A program made the position numbers and the translations under genes. Under the pieces are notes generated by a model, which saw nothing but the letters and a program-made list of their open reading frames with translations, made no database searches and was not told the origin of the DNA. 64,000 nucleotides of DNA from Xenophilus sp003671765 (lineage in GTDB: Bacteria; Pseudomonadota; Gammaproteobacteria; Burkholderiales; Burkholderiaceae_C): NCBI GenBank assembly GCA_051414805.1, contig CP166702.1, positions 3,162,001 through 3,226,000 of the forward strand, written 5' to 3'. Positions 34,349 through 44,885 of the stretch are shown here, piece by piece (positions within the stretch are counted from its first letter, which is position 1; each line of letters starts with the position of its first letter).

Positions 34349-35128
34349 ATGACCGCAGAACTGAAGAGCACCAGCGAAGGCCGCACCATGGTGCTGACGC
34401 TGTCCAATCCGAGCCAGCGCAACGCGCTGGGGCCGGAGATCTACGCCGCCGGCATCGAGGCGCTGGGCGGCGCGGAAAGCAACCCGGAGGTGCGCTGCGT
34501 CGTCATCGTCGGTGAAGGCGCGTGGTTCTGCGCCGGCGGTTCGCTGCAGCGGCTGCAGGCCAATCGCGAACGCGACCCGCAGGTGCAGGCCGAGAGCATC
34601 GAGGGGCTGCACAGCTGGATCGACGCCATCCGCACCTTCCCCAAGCCCGTGATCGCCGCCGTCGAGGGTGCTGCCGCGGGCGCCGGCTTCTCGCTCGCGA
34701 TGGCCTGCGACTTCGTCGTCGCCGCACGCGATGCGATCTTCGCCGCGTCGTACAGCAACGTCGCTCTGTCGCCGGACGGCGGCTTGAGTTGGCACCTTGC
34801 ACGGGCACTGCCGCGACAGCTCGCCAGCGAATGGCTCATGAAGGGCGAACGCATTGCCGCCACGCGACTGCACGAGTTGGGACTGGTGAACGAGCTGACC
34901 GACGCGGGCCATGCCTTGAGCACGGCGATGGCCCTCGCCCACGGCCTGGCCGAACGTGCACCGAACGCGCTCGCCAGCATCAAGGAACTCGTCAGCGAAG
35001 CGCGTGGCGTCGACTTGAACACCCAGCTTGCGAGCGAGCGCGATCACTTCGTGCGCAACCTGCACCATGCCAACGCCGGCATCGGCATCTCGGCCTTCCT
35101 CGCCAAGAGCAAGCCGCAGTACGAATAG
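34349..35128 (+). CDS. Enoyl-CoA hydratase/isomerase, PaaG-like
   Basis: This 259-residue crotonase-fold protein has the oxyanion-hole segments WFCAGGSLQRL (59-69) and AAVEGAAAGAGFSLAMACD. The usual first catalytic Glu region (QPE) is SYSNV here. The second catalytic position is D143 in LSPDGGLSW, the pattern of PaaG-type isomerases and dienoyl-CoA isomerases rather than classical hydratases. It follows the PaaH-like dehydrogenase, so the two may handle consecutive CoA intermediates. Activity is inferred from the fold and active-site pattern. Confidence 0.88.
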   Translation: MTAELKSTSEGRTMVLTLSNPSQRNALGPEIYAAGIEALGGAESNPEVRCVVIVGEGAWFCAGGSLQRLQANRERDPQVQAESIEGLHSWIDAIRTFPKPVIAAVEGAAAGAGFSLAMACDFVVAARDAIFAASYSNVALSPDGGLSWHLARALPRQLASEWLMKGERIAATRLHELGLVNELTDAGHALSTAMALAHGLAERAPNALASIKELVSEARGVDLNTQLASERDHFVRNLHHANAGIGISAFLAKSKPQYE

Positions 35129-35211
35129 GCCGCACGCGGCGCAGCACGGCGAACGGCCCCGGTCGCTCGTGCGACAACCCTCTCTCATCCAGTCGCGGAA
35201 AAGACAGACCA

Positions 35212-35931
35212 ATGGACGACCCCATTCTTACCATCGAAGAAAGAGAAGCGATCAACGGTGGTCGCTGGTTCACATCACTTTCACCCTCGCTGCGGCACGA
35301 CATCCTCCGATGCGCTTTCGTCAGACGCTACAAGGACGGCGAACTCATCGCCGCACGCGGCGATCCACCCGACTCGTGGATCGCCTGCGCGAAGGGCGCA
35401 GTGCGCGTGAGTTCCACGGCCGTGTCGGGCAAGCAGGTCACGCTGACCTACGTCGAGCCGGGCATCTGGTTCGGCGACGTGGCGATGTTCGACGGGGACC
35501 GTCGCACGCACGACGCCTATGCGCATGGCGAGACCACCATCCTGTGCGTCGCGCGCGCCGACTTCCAGAAGATCCTGTCCTCGCACGTCGAGCTGTACGA
35601 AGCATTGATGCGCCTGCAGGCGCGGCGCATCCGCACATTGTTCGGGCTGGTGGAAGACCTCAACACCCTGCCCTTGCGCGCACGCCTGGCCAAGCAGCTG
35701 GTGCACCTGGTGCGCAGCTACGGGGTGCCCAACCTGGCCGACGGCAGCCAGACACGCATCGGCCTGCAGCTGGCGCAGGAAGAGCTGGCGCAACTGCTCG
35801 GCGCTTCGCGCCAGCGCGTCAACCAGGAACTGAAATCGATGGAGCGCGAAGGTGCGATCCGCATCGAGCCGGCAGGCCTCGTGGTGCTCGACCGGGATGC
35901 GCTCATGCGCATCTCGCAGGCCGACGACTGA
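35212..35931 (+). CDS. Crp/Fnr-family transcriptional regulator
   Basis: This 239-residue regulator has an N-terminal cyclic-nucleotide-binding-like beta-roll (YKDGELIAARGDPPDSWIACAKGAVRVSS...GIWFGDVAMFDG) and a C-terminal winged helix (IGLQLAQEELAQLLGASRQRVNQELKSMEREGAI). There are no Fnr-type cysteine clusters. Recognition helix residues ASRQRVNQEL resemble those of Crp-like regulators of fatty-acid genes, but the ligand is unknown. Its place between the acyl-CoA genes suggests it controls them. Confidence 0.88.
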   Translation: MDDPILTIEEREAINGGRWFTSLSPSLRHDILRCAFVRRYKDGELIAARGDPPDSWIACAKGAVRVSSTAVSGKQVTLTYVEPGIWFGDVAMFDGDRRTHDAYAHGETTILCVARADFQKILSSHVELYEALMRLQARRIRTLFGLVEDLNTLPLRARLAKQLVHLVRSYGVPNLADGSQTRIGLQLAQEELAQLLGASRQRVNQELKSMEREGAIRIEPAGLVVLDRDALMRISQADD

Positions 35932-35970
35932 CGCATGCGGCGCCCTGAACGAACAACAAGCTTTCGAGAC

Positions 35971-37077
35971 ATGACGCAGGATTTCAGCAACTTCATCGGC
36001 ACGCGCGCCGTCTCCTCCCAGCATGCCTTCGACACCGAGGCGCTGGCCGGCTGGCTGAGCACGCATCTCGATGGCTTCCAGGGCCCGCTGACGGTCGAGA
36101 TGTTCAAGGGCGGGCAGTCGAACCCCACCTACAAGCTGGTCACGCCGCAGCGCAGCTACGTGATGCGCGCCAAGCCAGGCCCGGTCGCCAGGCTGCTGCC
36201 CTCCGCGCATGCCATCGAGCGCGAATACAAGGTCATGAAGGGCCTGGCCGGCACCGACGTGCCCGTGCCCGCCATGTACTGCCTGTGCGAGGACGAATCC
36301 GTCATTGGCCGCGCCTTCTACGTCATGGAGTGCATGGAAGGCCGCGTGCTCTGGGACCAGTCGCTGCCCGGCTTCAGCAACGCCGAACGCGCGGCCTACT
36401 ACGACGAGATGAACCGCGTCATCGCGGCCCTGCACACGGTCGACTTCGCCGCGCGCGGCCTGGCCGACTACGGCAAGCCCGGCAACTACTTCGAGCGGCA
36501 GATCGGTCGCTGGAGCAAGCAGTACAAGGCCTCGGCCGACGGTGCCGGCGAACTGTCGCAGCCCATCGAGGAGATGGAGCGCCTGATCGACTGGCTGCCC
36601 ACGCACATGCCGGCCAGCGCGCGCGACGAGAGCAAGGTCTCGATCGTGCACGGCGACTACCGCCTGGACAACGTGATGTTCCATGCGACCGAGCCGCGCA
36701 TCATCGCCGTGCTCGACTGGGAGCTGTCGACGCTGGGCCATCCGCTTGCCGACTTCAGCTACCACTGCATGTCGTGGCACATGCCGCCCACGACGGGGCG
36801 CGGCATCGGTGGCGTCGACGTCGCCTCGCTCGGCATCCCGACCGAGGCCGAGTACATCCGCCGCTACTGCGAGCGCACCCGCATCAGCACACCCGAGGCG
36901 CTCGCGCCCGACTGGAACTTCTACCAGGCCTACAACCTGTTCCGCATGGCCGCCATCCTGCAAGGCATCGCCAAGCGGGTCGAGGCGGGCACGGCCTCGA
37001 GCGAGCAGGCCGTGGCTTCCGCGCGCGGCGCGCGGCCCATGGCCGCGATGGCCTGGCAGTTCGCCCAGAAGGCGTAA
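35971..37077 (+). CDS. Phosphotransferase of the APH/ACAD10-11 type
   Basis: This 368-residue protein has an aminoglycoside-phosphotransferase-like kinase fold. Its features are the N-lobe GGQSNPTYKLVTPQRSYVMRAKP, the catalytic loop IVHGDYRLDNVMFH with Asp and Asn, and the magnesium-binding VLDWELSTLGHPLADFSY. The family is usually paired with an acyl-CoA dehydrogenase, as in human ACAD10/ACAD11, where 4-hydroxy fatty acids are phosphorylated and then processed. The next gene is exactly such a dehydrogenase, 37 bases downstream. Start at 35971 (MTQDFSNFIG). It is unlikely to be an antibiotic-resistance enzyme. Confidence 0.88.
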   Translation: MTQDFSNFIGTRAVSSQHAFDTEALAGWLSTHLDGFQGPLTVEMFKGGQSNPTYKLVTPQRSYVMRAKPGPVARLLPSAHAIEREYKVMKGLAGTDVPVPAMYCLCEDESVIGRAFYVMECMEGRVLWDQSLPGFSNAERAAYYDEMNRVIAALHTVDFAARGLADYGKPGNYFERQIGRWSKQYKASADGAGELSQPIEEMERLIDWLPTHMPASARDESKVSIVHGDYRLDNVMFHATEPRIIAVLDWELSTLGHPLADFSYHCMSWHMPPTTGRGIGGVDVASLGIPTEAEYIRRYCERTRISTPEALAPDWNFYQAYNLFRMAAILQGIAKRVEAGTASSEQAVASARGARPMAAMAWQFAQKA

Positions 37078-37114
37078 CGCCTTTCCCACTCCCTACCCCA
37101 CCCCAGGAGACACC

Positions 37115-38386
37115 ATGGACTTCGACTTTTCGGCCAAAACCAAGGAGCTCCAGAAGCGCGTGAGCGACTTCATGGACGAGCACATCTTCCCGGCCGAAGC
37201 CGAGTACACGGCCGAGCTGGCCGCCAACACGGCGGCGGGCAAGCGCTGGTCCGCGCTCCAGGTCATCGAGCGCCTGAAGGAAAAGGCGCGTGCACAGGAC
37301 CTCTGGAACCTGTTCCTGCCCAACGACACGGCGGAGATCGCCAAGAAGAAGGGCGGCGGCCTGACCAACATGGAATACGCACCGCTGGCCGAGCTGATGG
37401 GCCGCGTGCCATGGGCCTCGGAGGTCTTCAACTGCTCGGCGCCCGACACCGGCAACATGGAAACCATCGCCCGCTACGGCACCGACGAGCACCGCGAACG
37501 CTGGCTGCAGCCGCTGCTCGACGGCAAGATCCGCTCGGCTTTCGCGATGACCGAGCCCGAAGTCGCCTCGAGCGATGCGACCAACATCTGCACCCGCATC
37601 GAGCGCCAGGGTGACGAGTACGTCATCAACGGCCACAAGTGGTGGATCTCCGGTGCGGCCGATCCGCGCTGCGCGGTGTTCATCACCATGGGCAAGAGCG
37701 ACCCTGAAGCCCCCAAGCACTCGCAGCAGAGCATGGTGCTGGTGCCGGCCGACGCCAAGGGCATCCGCATCGTGCGCCCGCTCAACGTGATGGGCTACGA
37801 CGACGCGCCGCATGGCCACGTCGAGATGTACTTCGAGAATGTGCGCGTGCCGGTCTCCGACATCCTGCTGGGCGAGGGACGCGGCTTCGAGATCGCCCAG
37901 GGCCGCCTCGGCCCCGGTCGCATCCACCATTGCATGCGCCTGATCGGGCTGGCCGAGCGCGCGCTCGAACTGATGTGCCGACGCGCGTCCTCGCGCGTGG
38001 CCTTCGGCAAGACGGTGGCGCAGCAGACCGTGACGCAGGAGCGCATCGCCGAGGCGCGCTGCAAGATCGACATGGCCCGCCTGCTCACGCTCAAGGCCGC
38101 GTGGCTGATGGACGTGGCCGGCAACAAGGTGGCCAAGAGCGAAATCGCCATGATCAAGGTGGTGGCGCCCAGCATGGCCTGCCAGGTGATCGACTGGGCC
38201 ATGCAGGTCCATGGCGGCGGCGGCATGTGCGACGACTTCCCGCTCGCCTACGCCTACGCGCAGGCTCGCACGCTGCGCTTCGCCGACGGCCCGGACGAGG
38301 TGCACCGCAACGCGATCGCCAAGTGGGAGCTGGGCAAGTACTCGACGGACAAGCGCGAAAGCGCGCCGCCGGTCACGCGCTTCTGA
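37115..38386 (+). CDS. Acyl-CoA dehydrogenase (ACAD10/11-like)
   Basis: This 423-residue FAD flavoenzyme oxidises acyl-CoA to enoyl-CoA. The characteristic motifs are FAMTEPEVASSDATN (substrate/FAD), GHKWWISGAADPRC, MYFENVRVPVSDIL, RLGPGRIHHCMRLIG and the C-terminal VHGGGGMCDDFPLAYAYAQARTLRFADGPDEVH. The WWISGA and IHHCMR segments are those of the ACAD10/11 subgroup. A strong ribosome site (CCAGGAGACACC) precedes the ATG. It pairs with the upstream phosphotransferase; together they may degrade hydroxylated fatty acids (inference from the family). Confidence 0.92.
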   Translation: MDFDFSAKTKELQKRVSDFMDEHIFPAEAEYTAELAANTAAGKRWSALQVIERLKEKARAQDLWNLFLPNDTAEIAKKKGGGLTNMEYAPLAELMGRVPWASEVFNCSAPDTGNMETIARYGTDEHRERWLQPLLDGKIRSAFAMTEPEVASSDATNICTRIERQGDEYVINGHKWWISGAADPRCAVFITMGKSDPEAPKHSQQSMVLVPADAKGIRIVRPLNVMGYDDAPHGHVEMYFENVRVPVSDILLGEGRGFEIAQGRLGPGRIHHCMRLIGLAERALELMCRRASSRVAFGKTVAQQTVTQERIAEARCKIDMARLLTLKAAWLMDVAGNKVAKSEIAMIKVVAPSMACQVIDWAMQVHGGGGMCDDFPLAYAYAQARTLRFADGPDEVHRNAIAKWELGKYSTDKRESAPPVTRF

Positions 38387-38402
38387 GCTGCCCCGTCGGC
38401 TT

Positions 38403-38456
38403 GCTATATTTTCCATAGCATCTGCCGCCCGCCCCGCAAGGGCCGGCGGCATTTTT
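38403..38456 (+). repeat. Dispersed palindromic element, copy E
   Basis: GCTATATTTTCCATAGC (38403-38419) is followed by a GC-rich tail that itself forms the terminator stem of the acyl-CoA dehydrogenase gene. The element seems to supply the terminator. Confidence 0.65.
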
Positions 38457-38457
38457 C
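38422..38457 (+). terminator. Rho-independent terminator of the acyl-CoA gene group
   Basis: Stem TGCCGCC...GCCC / GGGC...GGCGGCA (38423-38451) with a CGCAA loop and TTTTTCTT after it, 36 bases beyond the acyl-CoA dehydrogenase stop. Confidence 0.85.
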
Positions 38458-39031
38458 TTATGGAAACCCGCCGTCGTCCAGGCCGGGAGCAGCTTGGATC
38501 GGATTCGGGCACGACCACGATGCCCCTGCCATGGCGCTCGAACTGCGCCATGTATTGCTCGGCCGCCTCCACCGACTGGCCCAGTCGCCAGCAGTGGCAG
38601 TTGATATCGGGCACTTCCCAGTACACGGGGCCACGTGGCCCAGCAAACTGCGTGGCTCGATGTTCGGTCGTCGGCCACTTCGGGCGACCACTTGCCGTAG
38701 GTCGCGCGCAGGAAGACCCGGCCGTCGCGGCTGTCGCGGCGGATGAGGCCGTCGGCGCGGATGATCTGCTCGCGAACGTCGCCCCCCGGCCACGTAGTAG
38801 GGCATGTCGGGGTGGTCGTAGGTGTGCTTGCCGATGATGTGGCCCGCCGCATGCAGGCCGGCCAGCGCGTCGGGACGCTGCTCGGCGCACTTGCCAACGA
38901 CGAAGAAGGTCGCACCCACGCCCCGCTCGGCGAGGAAGTTGCCGATGGCTGCGCTATCCGAACCCGGGCCGTCGTGTTGGGGAGGCACAGCGTGCGCTCG
39001 GGCAGGCGCAGGCCGGCGATGCTGCCGCGTT
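38458..39031 (-). pseudogene. Polysaccharide deacetylase (NodB-type), frameshifted remnant
   Basis: On the minus strand three reading frames carry consecutive pieces of one deacetylase. The first is GNFLAERGVGATFFVVGKCAEQ with GKHTYDHPDMPYYV (metal-binding H-x3-H). The second is DVREQIIRADGLIRRD with RATYGKWSPEV (the RxxYG motif). The third is GPVYWEVPDINCHCWRLG with FERHGRGIVVVPESDP. The upstream TFDDGPG motif is also split across two frames. At least three frameshifts are needed, so no functional protein can be made. Intact relatives release acetyl groups from cell-surface or exopolysaccharide sugars. Sequencing error is unlikely because the neighbouring gene is also broken. Confidence 0.82.
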
Positions 39032-39534
39032 CTAGCAAGGCTGCCCTGCCTGTTCGCCCCGGGAAAACCGTGGGCCGACGACGCGTTCGAACACGCCCAG
39101 GTACTGGCTGGCCACATGCGGGCGCATGTGGCGGTCCAGGAACAGACCGCGCTCCGATGTGCTGGGCTCGCCCTCGTCCAGCGCGCGTTCGAGCAGTGGG
39201 TGCAGCGCCACCCGGTCGCCCGTGGAGAAAGTGTCCGCGTGGCCGGCCACAGCTTCCGGCAGGCCGCTGGCCTACGAGACGATCATGCGACACCCGCAGG
39301 CCGGGCCTTCGAGCGCGACGATGCCGAAGCCTTCGGGGCCCATCGAGGGCACGACCATCGTGCGGTTGCCGATTGAGGCAGCGTGCGAGGGGCTCGCGCG
39401 TCGTCCTGCGCCTGTCGGGTCACCACCTTGACTTGGTCGCCGGCCCGTACGAACCCGGCGGACAGCATGCGGGTGTGGTTCGCGATGTTGCCGACAGCCG
39501 GGTAGAAAACCGAGCTGTGGATGAGAATCTTCAC
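39032..39534 (-). pseudogene. Family 4 glycosyltransferase, internally deleted remnant
   Basis: The N-terminus starts at a GTG (39534) with VKILIHSSVFYPAVGNIANH and FVRAGDQVKVVTRQ, the first Rossmann unit of a GT-B glycosyltransferase. After about 50 residues the frame changes and the C-terminal donor-binding motif appears (PSMGPEGFGIVALEGPACGC, with the E-x7-E pattern). A TAG stop at 39272-39274 interrupts the frame, which resumes as ASGLPEAVAGHADTF to VFERVV. About 200 residues between the two parts are missing, judged against the normal ~370-residue length. It therefore carries a deletion, a frameshift and a nonsense mutation. It adjoins the deacetylase remnant on the same strand. Confidence 0.82.
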
Positions 39535-39761
39535 TGCCTTCGCGCCTCCACCTCTCGTTGAACATAGCGAGCACGCCAGACTTGCAGCAGTTGTGGGAAG
39601 CTGTCCTCTGTGAAGCGTGTAGAGAACTGTTAAGGATTCGCATAGACGAAAGCGTCCGCTGCATCGCCGGGCGGCGGCGAGCTGCCGACGAGCGCGCACA
39701 CGCGGGCAAGGCGATGGCCCGGCACAGTCGGCACGCGACGCCGCCGGAGTTCTTCCGCGCC

Positions 39762-39815
39762 GCTATATTTTTGATAGCTGCTGCACCGACTTGGCAGGCT
39801 TGCAGGGCGCTTTCT
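39762..39815 (+). repeat. Dispersed palindromic element, copy F
   Basis: GCTATATTTTTGATAGC (39762-39778) is followed by TGCTGCACCGACTTGGCAGG, CTTGCAGGGCGC and TTTC. It lies in the 282-base gap (39535-39816) between the glycosyltransferase remnant and the GNAT gene; nothing else was recognised in that gap. Confidence 0.75.
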
Positions 39816-39816
39816 G

Positions 39817-40296
39817 TTAAAGCGGCTTCTGCAGGAACAGCGCCGCACCGAACGCCGGATCCAGCTGATAACCAGCGAACCCTTCGCGCACATAGGCCTG
39901 CAGCGCCGACCGATTCCCCGAAAGCACCTCGAGCGTGAGCTTGCACGCGCCCCGTCGACGCGCTTCTTCCTCCACACGCGCCAGCATGCGATGCGCCACA
40001 CGCTGGCCGCGATGACCGGCGTTCACGACCACGTCGTGCACGTTGACGAGGGGCCGGCAAGCGAAGGTGGAAAAACCCTCCATGCAGTTGATGAGGCCAA
40101 TGGGCTGATCGGCGTCGAAGGCCAGGACGCTGAAGGCTTGCGGTCGCTGGGCAAGCGCCTGGGGCAACGCGGCCTTGACGGCCGGGTCCAGCGGTGTGCC
40201 TCCACCGGCCGGGTCGCAGGCGTACTGGTCCAGGAGCTCCACCAACCAGCGGGCATGCACGGGGTTGCAGTAGTCGGCTAGGCAAATCTCGATCAC
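39817..40296 (-). CDS. GNAT-family N-acetyltransferase
   Basis: This 159-residue acetyltransferase has motif A as VNVHDVVVNAGHRGQRVAHRMLARVEEEARRRGACKLTLEV, with the Q/R-x-x-G/A acetyl-CoA loop at HRGQRVA. Motif B is GNRSALQAYVREGFAGYQ. The substrate is unknown; the N-terminal part (ARWLVELLDQYACDPAGGG) matches a group of stand-alone GNAT proteins. It starts with GTG at 40296, preceded by CTGGAGCCCGT, a good ribosome site. Confidence 0.85.
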   Translation of the reverse strand: MIEICLADYCNPVHARWLVELLDQYACDPAGGGTPLDPAVKAALPQALAQRPQAFSVLAFDADQPIGLINCMEGFSTFACRPLVNVHDVVVNAGHRGQRVAHRMLARVEEEARRRGACKLTLEVLSGNRSALQAYVREGFAGYQLDPAFGAALFLQKPL

Positions 40297-40467
40297 ACGG
40301 GCTCCAGAAAAAGACGCGGCAAGTGCTGTACCGTCGTGCCGGCATGCGCATCGCCGGCCAGGCCCGAGCCTACCCGCAAAAGACGGCCTGCCAAACTTGC
40401 TTTGTGAAGCCGCGCGTAGGTCGGCTCTGGACGGCCTGGACCCGTGCGGCCGGCATGGACGGTGCCT

Positions 40468-41820
40468 TCAGCGCGCCGTCGGCGCCGTGGCGGGTTCCAA
40501 GGTGGCTGCGATGCGCCGCGCACAGGCCTCGGCCTGCGCGGCATCGCGCGCCTCGACCATGACACGCAGCAGCGGCTCGGTGCCGCTCGCCCGGATCAGC
40601 ACACGGCCGGCGTCACCCAGCTCCGCCTCCGCCTGCGCCGTCGCCTGGGCGAGCGCGGCGCTGCTCTTCCAGTCCTGGCCCTCGGCGAGGCGCACGTTGA
40701 TCAGCGTCTGGGGAAAGAGCCGCACGCCGCCCAGCAAATCGGCGACGCCCTTGCCGCTGCGCACCACGGCCTGCAGCACCTGCAGGGCGCTCACGAGGCC
40801 ATCGCCGGTCGTGTGTCGGTCCAGCGCCAGCAGGTGACCCGAGCCCTCGCCACCCAGCAGCCAGCCACGGCGGTCGAGTTCCTCGAGCACGTAGCGGTCG
40901 CCGACCTTGGCGCGCACGAACTCCACCTCGGCCCGCCTGAAAGCCATCTCCACCGCCTTGTTGGTCATCAGCGTGCCCACCACGCCCACGGGCTTCTCGC
41001 CGCGCGCGATGCGGTCGGCCGCCATGAGGTAGAGCAGCTCGTCGCCGTTGAACAGGCGCCCGCTGGCGTCGACCAGTTGCAGGCGGTCCGCGTCGCCGTC
41101 CAGCGCGATGCCGTAGTCGGCGCCCTGCGCCTTCACGGCCTCGATCAGGGCCTCGGGATGGGTGGCACCCACGCCCTTGTTGATGTTCAGGCCGTCGGGC
41201 TGCACGCCAATGCTGGTCACGTCGGCCCCGAGTTCGTGGAAGACGTTGGGCGCCACCTGGTAGGCTGCCCCGTGGGCCGCGTCGACGACCAGCTTCAGCC
41301 CGCGCAGACTGAGGTCGTTGGGAAAGGTGCTCTTGCAGAACTCGATGTAGCGGCCCGCGGCATCGTCGAGCCGCCGCGCGCGGCCGAGGGCAGCCGAATC
41401 GACCCACAGGGGCGGTTCGGCCAGTGCCGCTTCCACGGCCTCTTCCCACTCGTCGCTGAGCTTGGTGCCTTGCGCGCTGAAGAACTTGATGCCGTTGTCG
41501 GGATAGGCGTTGTGGCTGGCGCTGATGACCACGCCCAGGCTCGCACGCTGCGCACGCGTCAGGTAGGCGACGCCGGGCGTGGGCAGCGGGCCGAGCAGCA
41601 CGACGTTGACGCCGGCGGAGTTGAAGCCCGATTCGAGGGCCGATTCCAGCATGTAGCCCGAGATGCGGGTGTCCTTGCCGATCAGCACCGTCGGGCGCGC
41701 CTCGGTGCGCTTGAGGACGCGGCCCACGGCATGCGCCAGGCGCAGCACGAAGTCCGGGGTGATGGGTGCCTTGCCCACGGTGCCGCGGATGCCGTCGGTG
41801 CCGAAATACTGTCGTGTCAT
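40468..41820 (-). CDS. glmM: Phosphoglucosamine mutase
   Basis: GlmM converts glucosamine-6-phosphate to glucosamine-1-phosphate on the way to UDP-GlcNAc. The 450-residue protein (E. coli 445) begins MTRQYFGTDGIRGTVG. It has the phosphoserine S102 in ISASHNAYPDNGIKFF at the same number as E. coli, the metal-binding loop DGDADRLQ, the sugar-binding GEGSGHLL and the phosphate-binding RASGTEPLLRVM. Its start overlaps the folP stop by ATGA, a common arrangement (ftsH-folP-glmM). Confidence 0.96.
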   Translation of the reverse strand: MTRQYFGTDGIRGTVGKAPITPDFVLRLAHAVGRVLKRTEARPTVLIGKDTRISGYMLESALESGFNSAGVNVVLLGPLPTPGVAYLTRAQRASLGVVISASHNAYPDNGIKFFSAQGTKLSDEWEEAVEAALAEPPLWVDSAALGRARRLDDAAGRYIEFCKSTFPNDLSLRGLKLVVDAAHGAAYQVAPNVFHELGADVTSIGVQPDGLNINKGVGATHPEALIEAVKAQGADYGIALDGDADRLQLVDASGRLFNGDELLYLMAADRIARGEKPVGVVGTLMTNKAVEMAFRRAEVEFVRAKVGDRYVLEELDRRGWLLGGEGSGHLLALDRHTTGDGLVSALQVLQAVVRSGKGVADLLGGVRLFPQTLINVRLAEGQDWKSSAALAQATAQAEAELGDAGRVLIRASGTEPLLRVMVEARDAAQAEACARRIAATLEPATAPTAR

Positions 41821-42713
41821 CGTTCTTGCCTTTCCCGTCCTTGTTCTGCTGTGCCTTCGCTCGCCGCATCCTCCGCAGCCTGCCAGACCGCCAGCGCCTG
41901 CACCGTCGGCCGCACATCATGCACGCGCACGATGCGCGCGCCCCGCTCCACCGCCATGAGCGCGGCGGCGAAGCTGGGCACCATGCGCTCTGCCGGCGAC
42001 TCGAGGCCGGTGACCGCCCCGAGCGAGGACTTTCGGGACCAGCCGGCCAGCAGGGGGAAGCCCGCGCCGAGCAGCTCGCGCTGCCGCGCGAGCAGCGCGA
42101 AATTCTGCGCCACCGTCTTGCCGAAGCCGATGCCAGGATCGAGCACGATGCGAGCCGAATCGACTCCCAGCGCGCATGCCGCCTGCGCAGCCTGCTCCAG
42201 AAACGATAGCACCTGGGGCACGACATCGCCCTGCATGGGCGCCGTCTGCATGGTCTGCGGATCTCGGTGCATGTGCATCAGGCACACCCCGCACGACGGA
42301 TGGGCGGCGACCGCCTCGGCCGCACCCGGACGGCGCAGCGCCCAGACGTCGTTCACGATGTCGGCGCCCAGGTCGAGCGCCGCGCGCATCACCTCGGGCT
42401 TGTAGGTGTCGACGGAGATCGGTACGCCGAGTCGCACCGCCTCACGGACCACCGGCAGCACGCGCGCCAGTTCCTCCTCCAACGGCACCGCCGGGCTGCC
42501 CGGCCGCGTCGACTCGCCGCCGATGTCGAGGATGTCGGCGCCCTCGGTCAGCAGTGCCTCGCAGTGCCGAAGGGCCGCGAACGCGGATTCGTGCGCACCA
42601 CCGTCGGAGAACGAATCCGGCGTGACGTTGACGATGCCCATCACCCGCGGGCGGCGCAGATCGATCCGATGCCGGGCGGTCTGCCACACGGCGTCCGGCC
42701 GCGGAACCGTCAT
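41817..42713 (-). CDS. folP: Dihydropteroate synthase
   Basis: FolP joins p-aminobenzoate to dihydropterin pyrophosphate in folate synthesis and is the sulfonamide target. The 298-residue protein starts at 42713 (MTVPRPDAVW). It shows MGIVNVTPDSFSDGG (the PPi-binding loop), DILDIGGESTRPGS, ISVDTYKPEV, NDVWALR, CLMHMH and a C-terminal RVHDVRPTVQAL, as expected. It is followed by glmM with ATGA coupling, and ftsH lies upstream behind a terminator. A degraded dispersed element may lie inside, at about 42156-42210. Confidence 0.95.
   Translation of the reverse strand: MTVPRPDAVWQTARHRIDLRRPRVMGIVNVTPDSFSDGGAHESAFAALRHCEALLTEGADILDIGGESTRPGSPAVPLEEELARVLPVVREAVRLGVPISVDTYKPEVMRAALDLGADIVNDVWALRRPGAAEAVAAHPSCGVCLMHMHRDPQTMQTAPMQGDVVPQVLSFLEQAAQAACALGVDSARIVLDPGIGFGKTVAQNFALLARQRELLGAGFPLLAGWSRKSSLGAVTGLESPAERMVPSFAAALMAVERGARIVRVHDVRPTVQALAVWQAAEDAASEGTAEQGRERQER
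42156..42210 (-). repeat. Possible degenerate dispersed element inside folP
   Basis: On the minus strand GCTATCGTTTCTGGAGC is followed by AGGCTGCGCAGGCGGCATGC, GCGCTGGGAG and ATTC. The tail order fits the family, but the right palindrome arm is damaged. It encodes part of FLEQAAQAACALG in FolP. Confidence 0.3.
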
Positions 42714-42735
42714 GTGCCGATCCCGGGCGAGAGAA

Positions 42736-42760
42736 AGAAAAACGGGGCCGAAGCCCCGTC
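42736..42760 (-). terminator. Rho-independent terminator of ftsH
   Basis: On the minus strand ACGGGGC / GCCCCGT with a TTCG tetraloop is followed by TTTTTC, 22 bases after the ftsH stop. folP starts beyond it, so some read-through or a separate promoter is needed for folP-glmM. Confidence 0.88.
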
Positions 42761-42780
42761 GTGCTGGCGCAGCGCCACGC

Positions 42781-44697
<1,917 letters not shown>

Positions 44698-44798
44698 ACG
44701 AAGCTCCAGTCGATGACGGACGTGTGACGCGACACGCCCGATAGGCAGTCAGTTGCGACCCATTTTAGGCTTTTCAAGCTGCGAAAAGCCGTGAATTC

Positions 44799-44842
44799 CC
44801 TATGGGGACCATAGCAGCGGGGCTTTCGCACGCGGGCTCGGC
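44799..44842 (+). repeat. Dispersed palindromic element, copy L
   Basis: CCTATGGGGACCATAGC is followed by AGCGGGGCTTTCGCACGCGG and GCTCGGC. It is intergenic between ftsH and rlmE (gap 44698-44885). The first palindrome base is changed, and the tail is more diverged than in copies A-C. Confidence 0.5.
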
Positions 44843-44885
44843 ACGAGCACCGACACGATGGGTGCGACGCCCGTATCCGTCTGTT

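Noticed and set aside
35971..37077. Aminoglycoside resistance kinase
   Set aside because: The APH-like fold is shared, but the adjoining acyl-CoA dehydrogenase and the sequence subgroup indicate the ACAD10/11-type metabolic kinase.
42156..42210. Dispersed element inside folP as a firm copy
   Set aside because: One palindrome arm is damaged and the sequence also suits ordinary FolP coding. It is listed only as a weak repeat.
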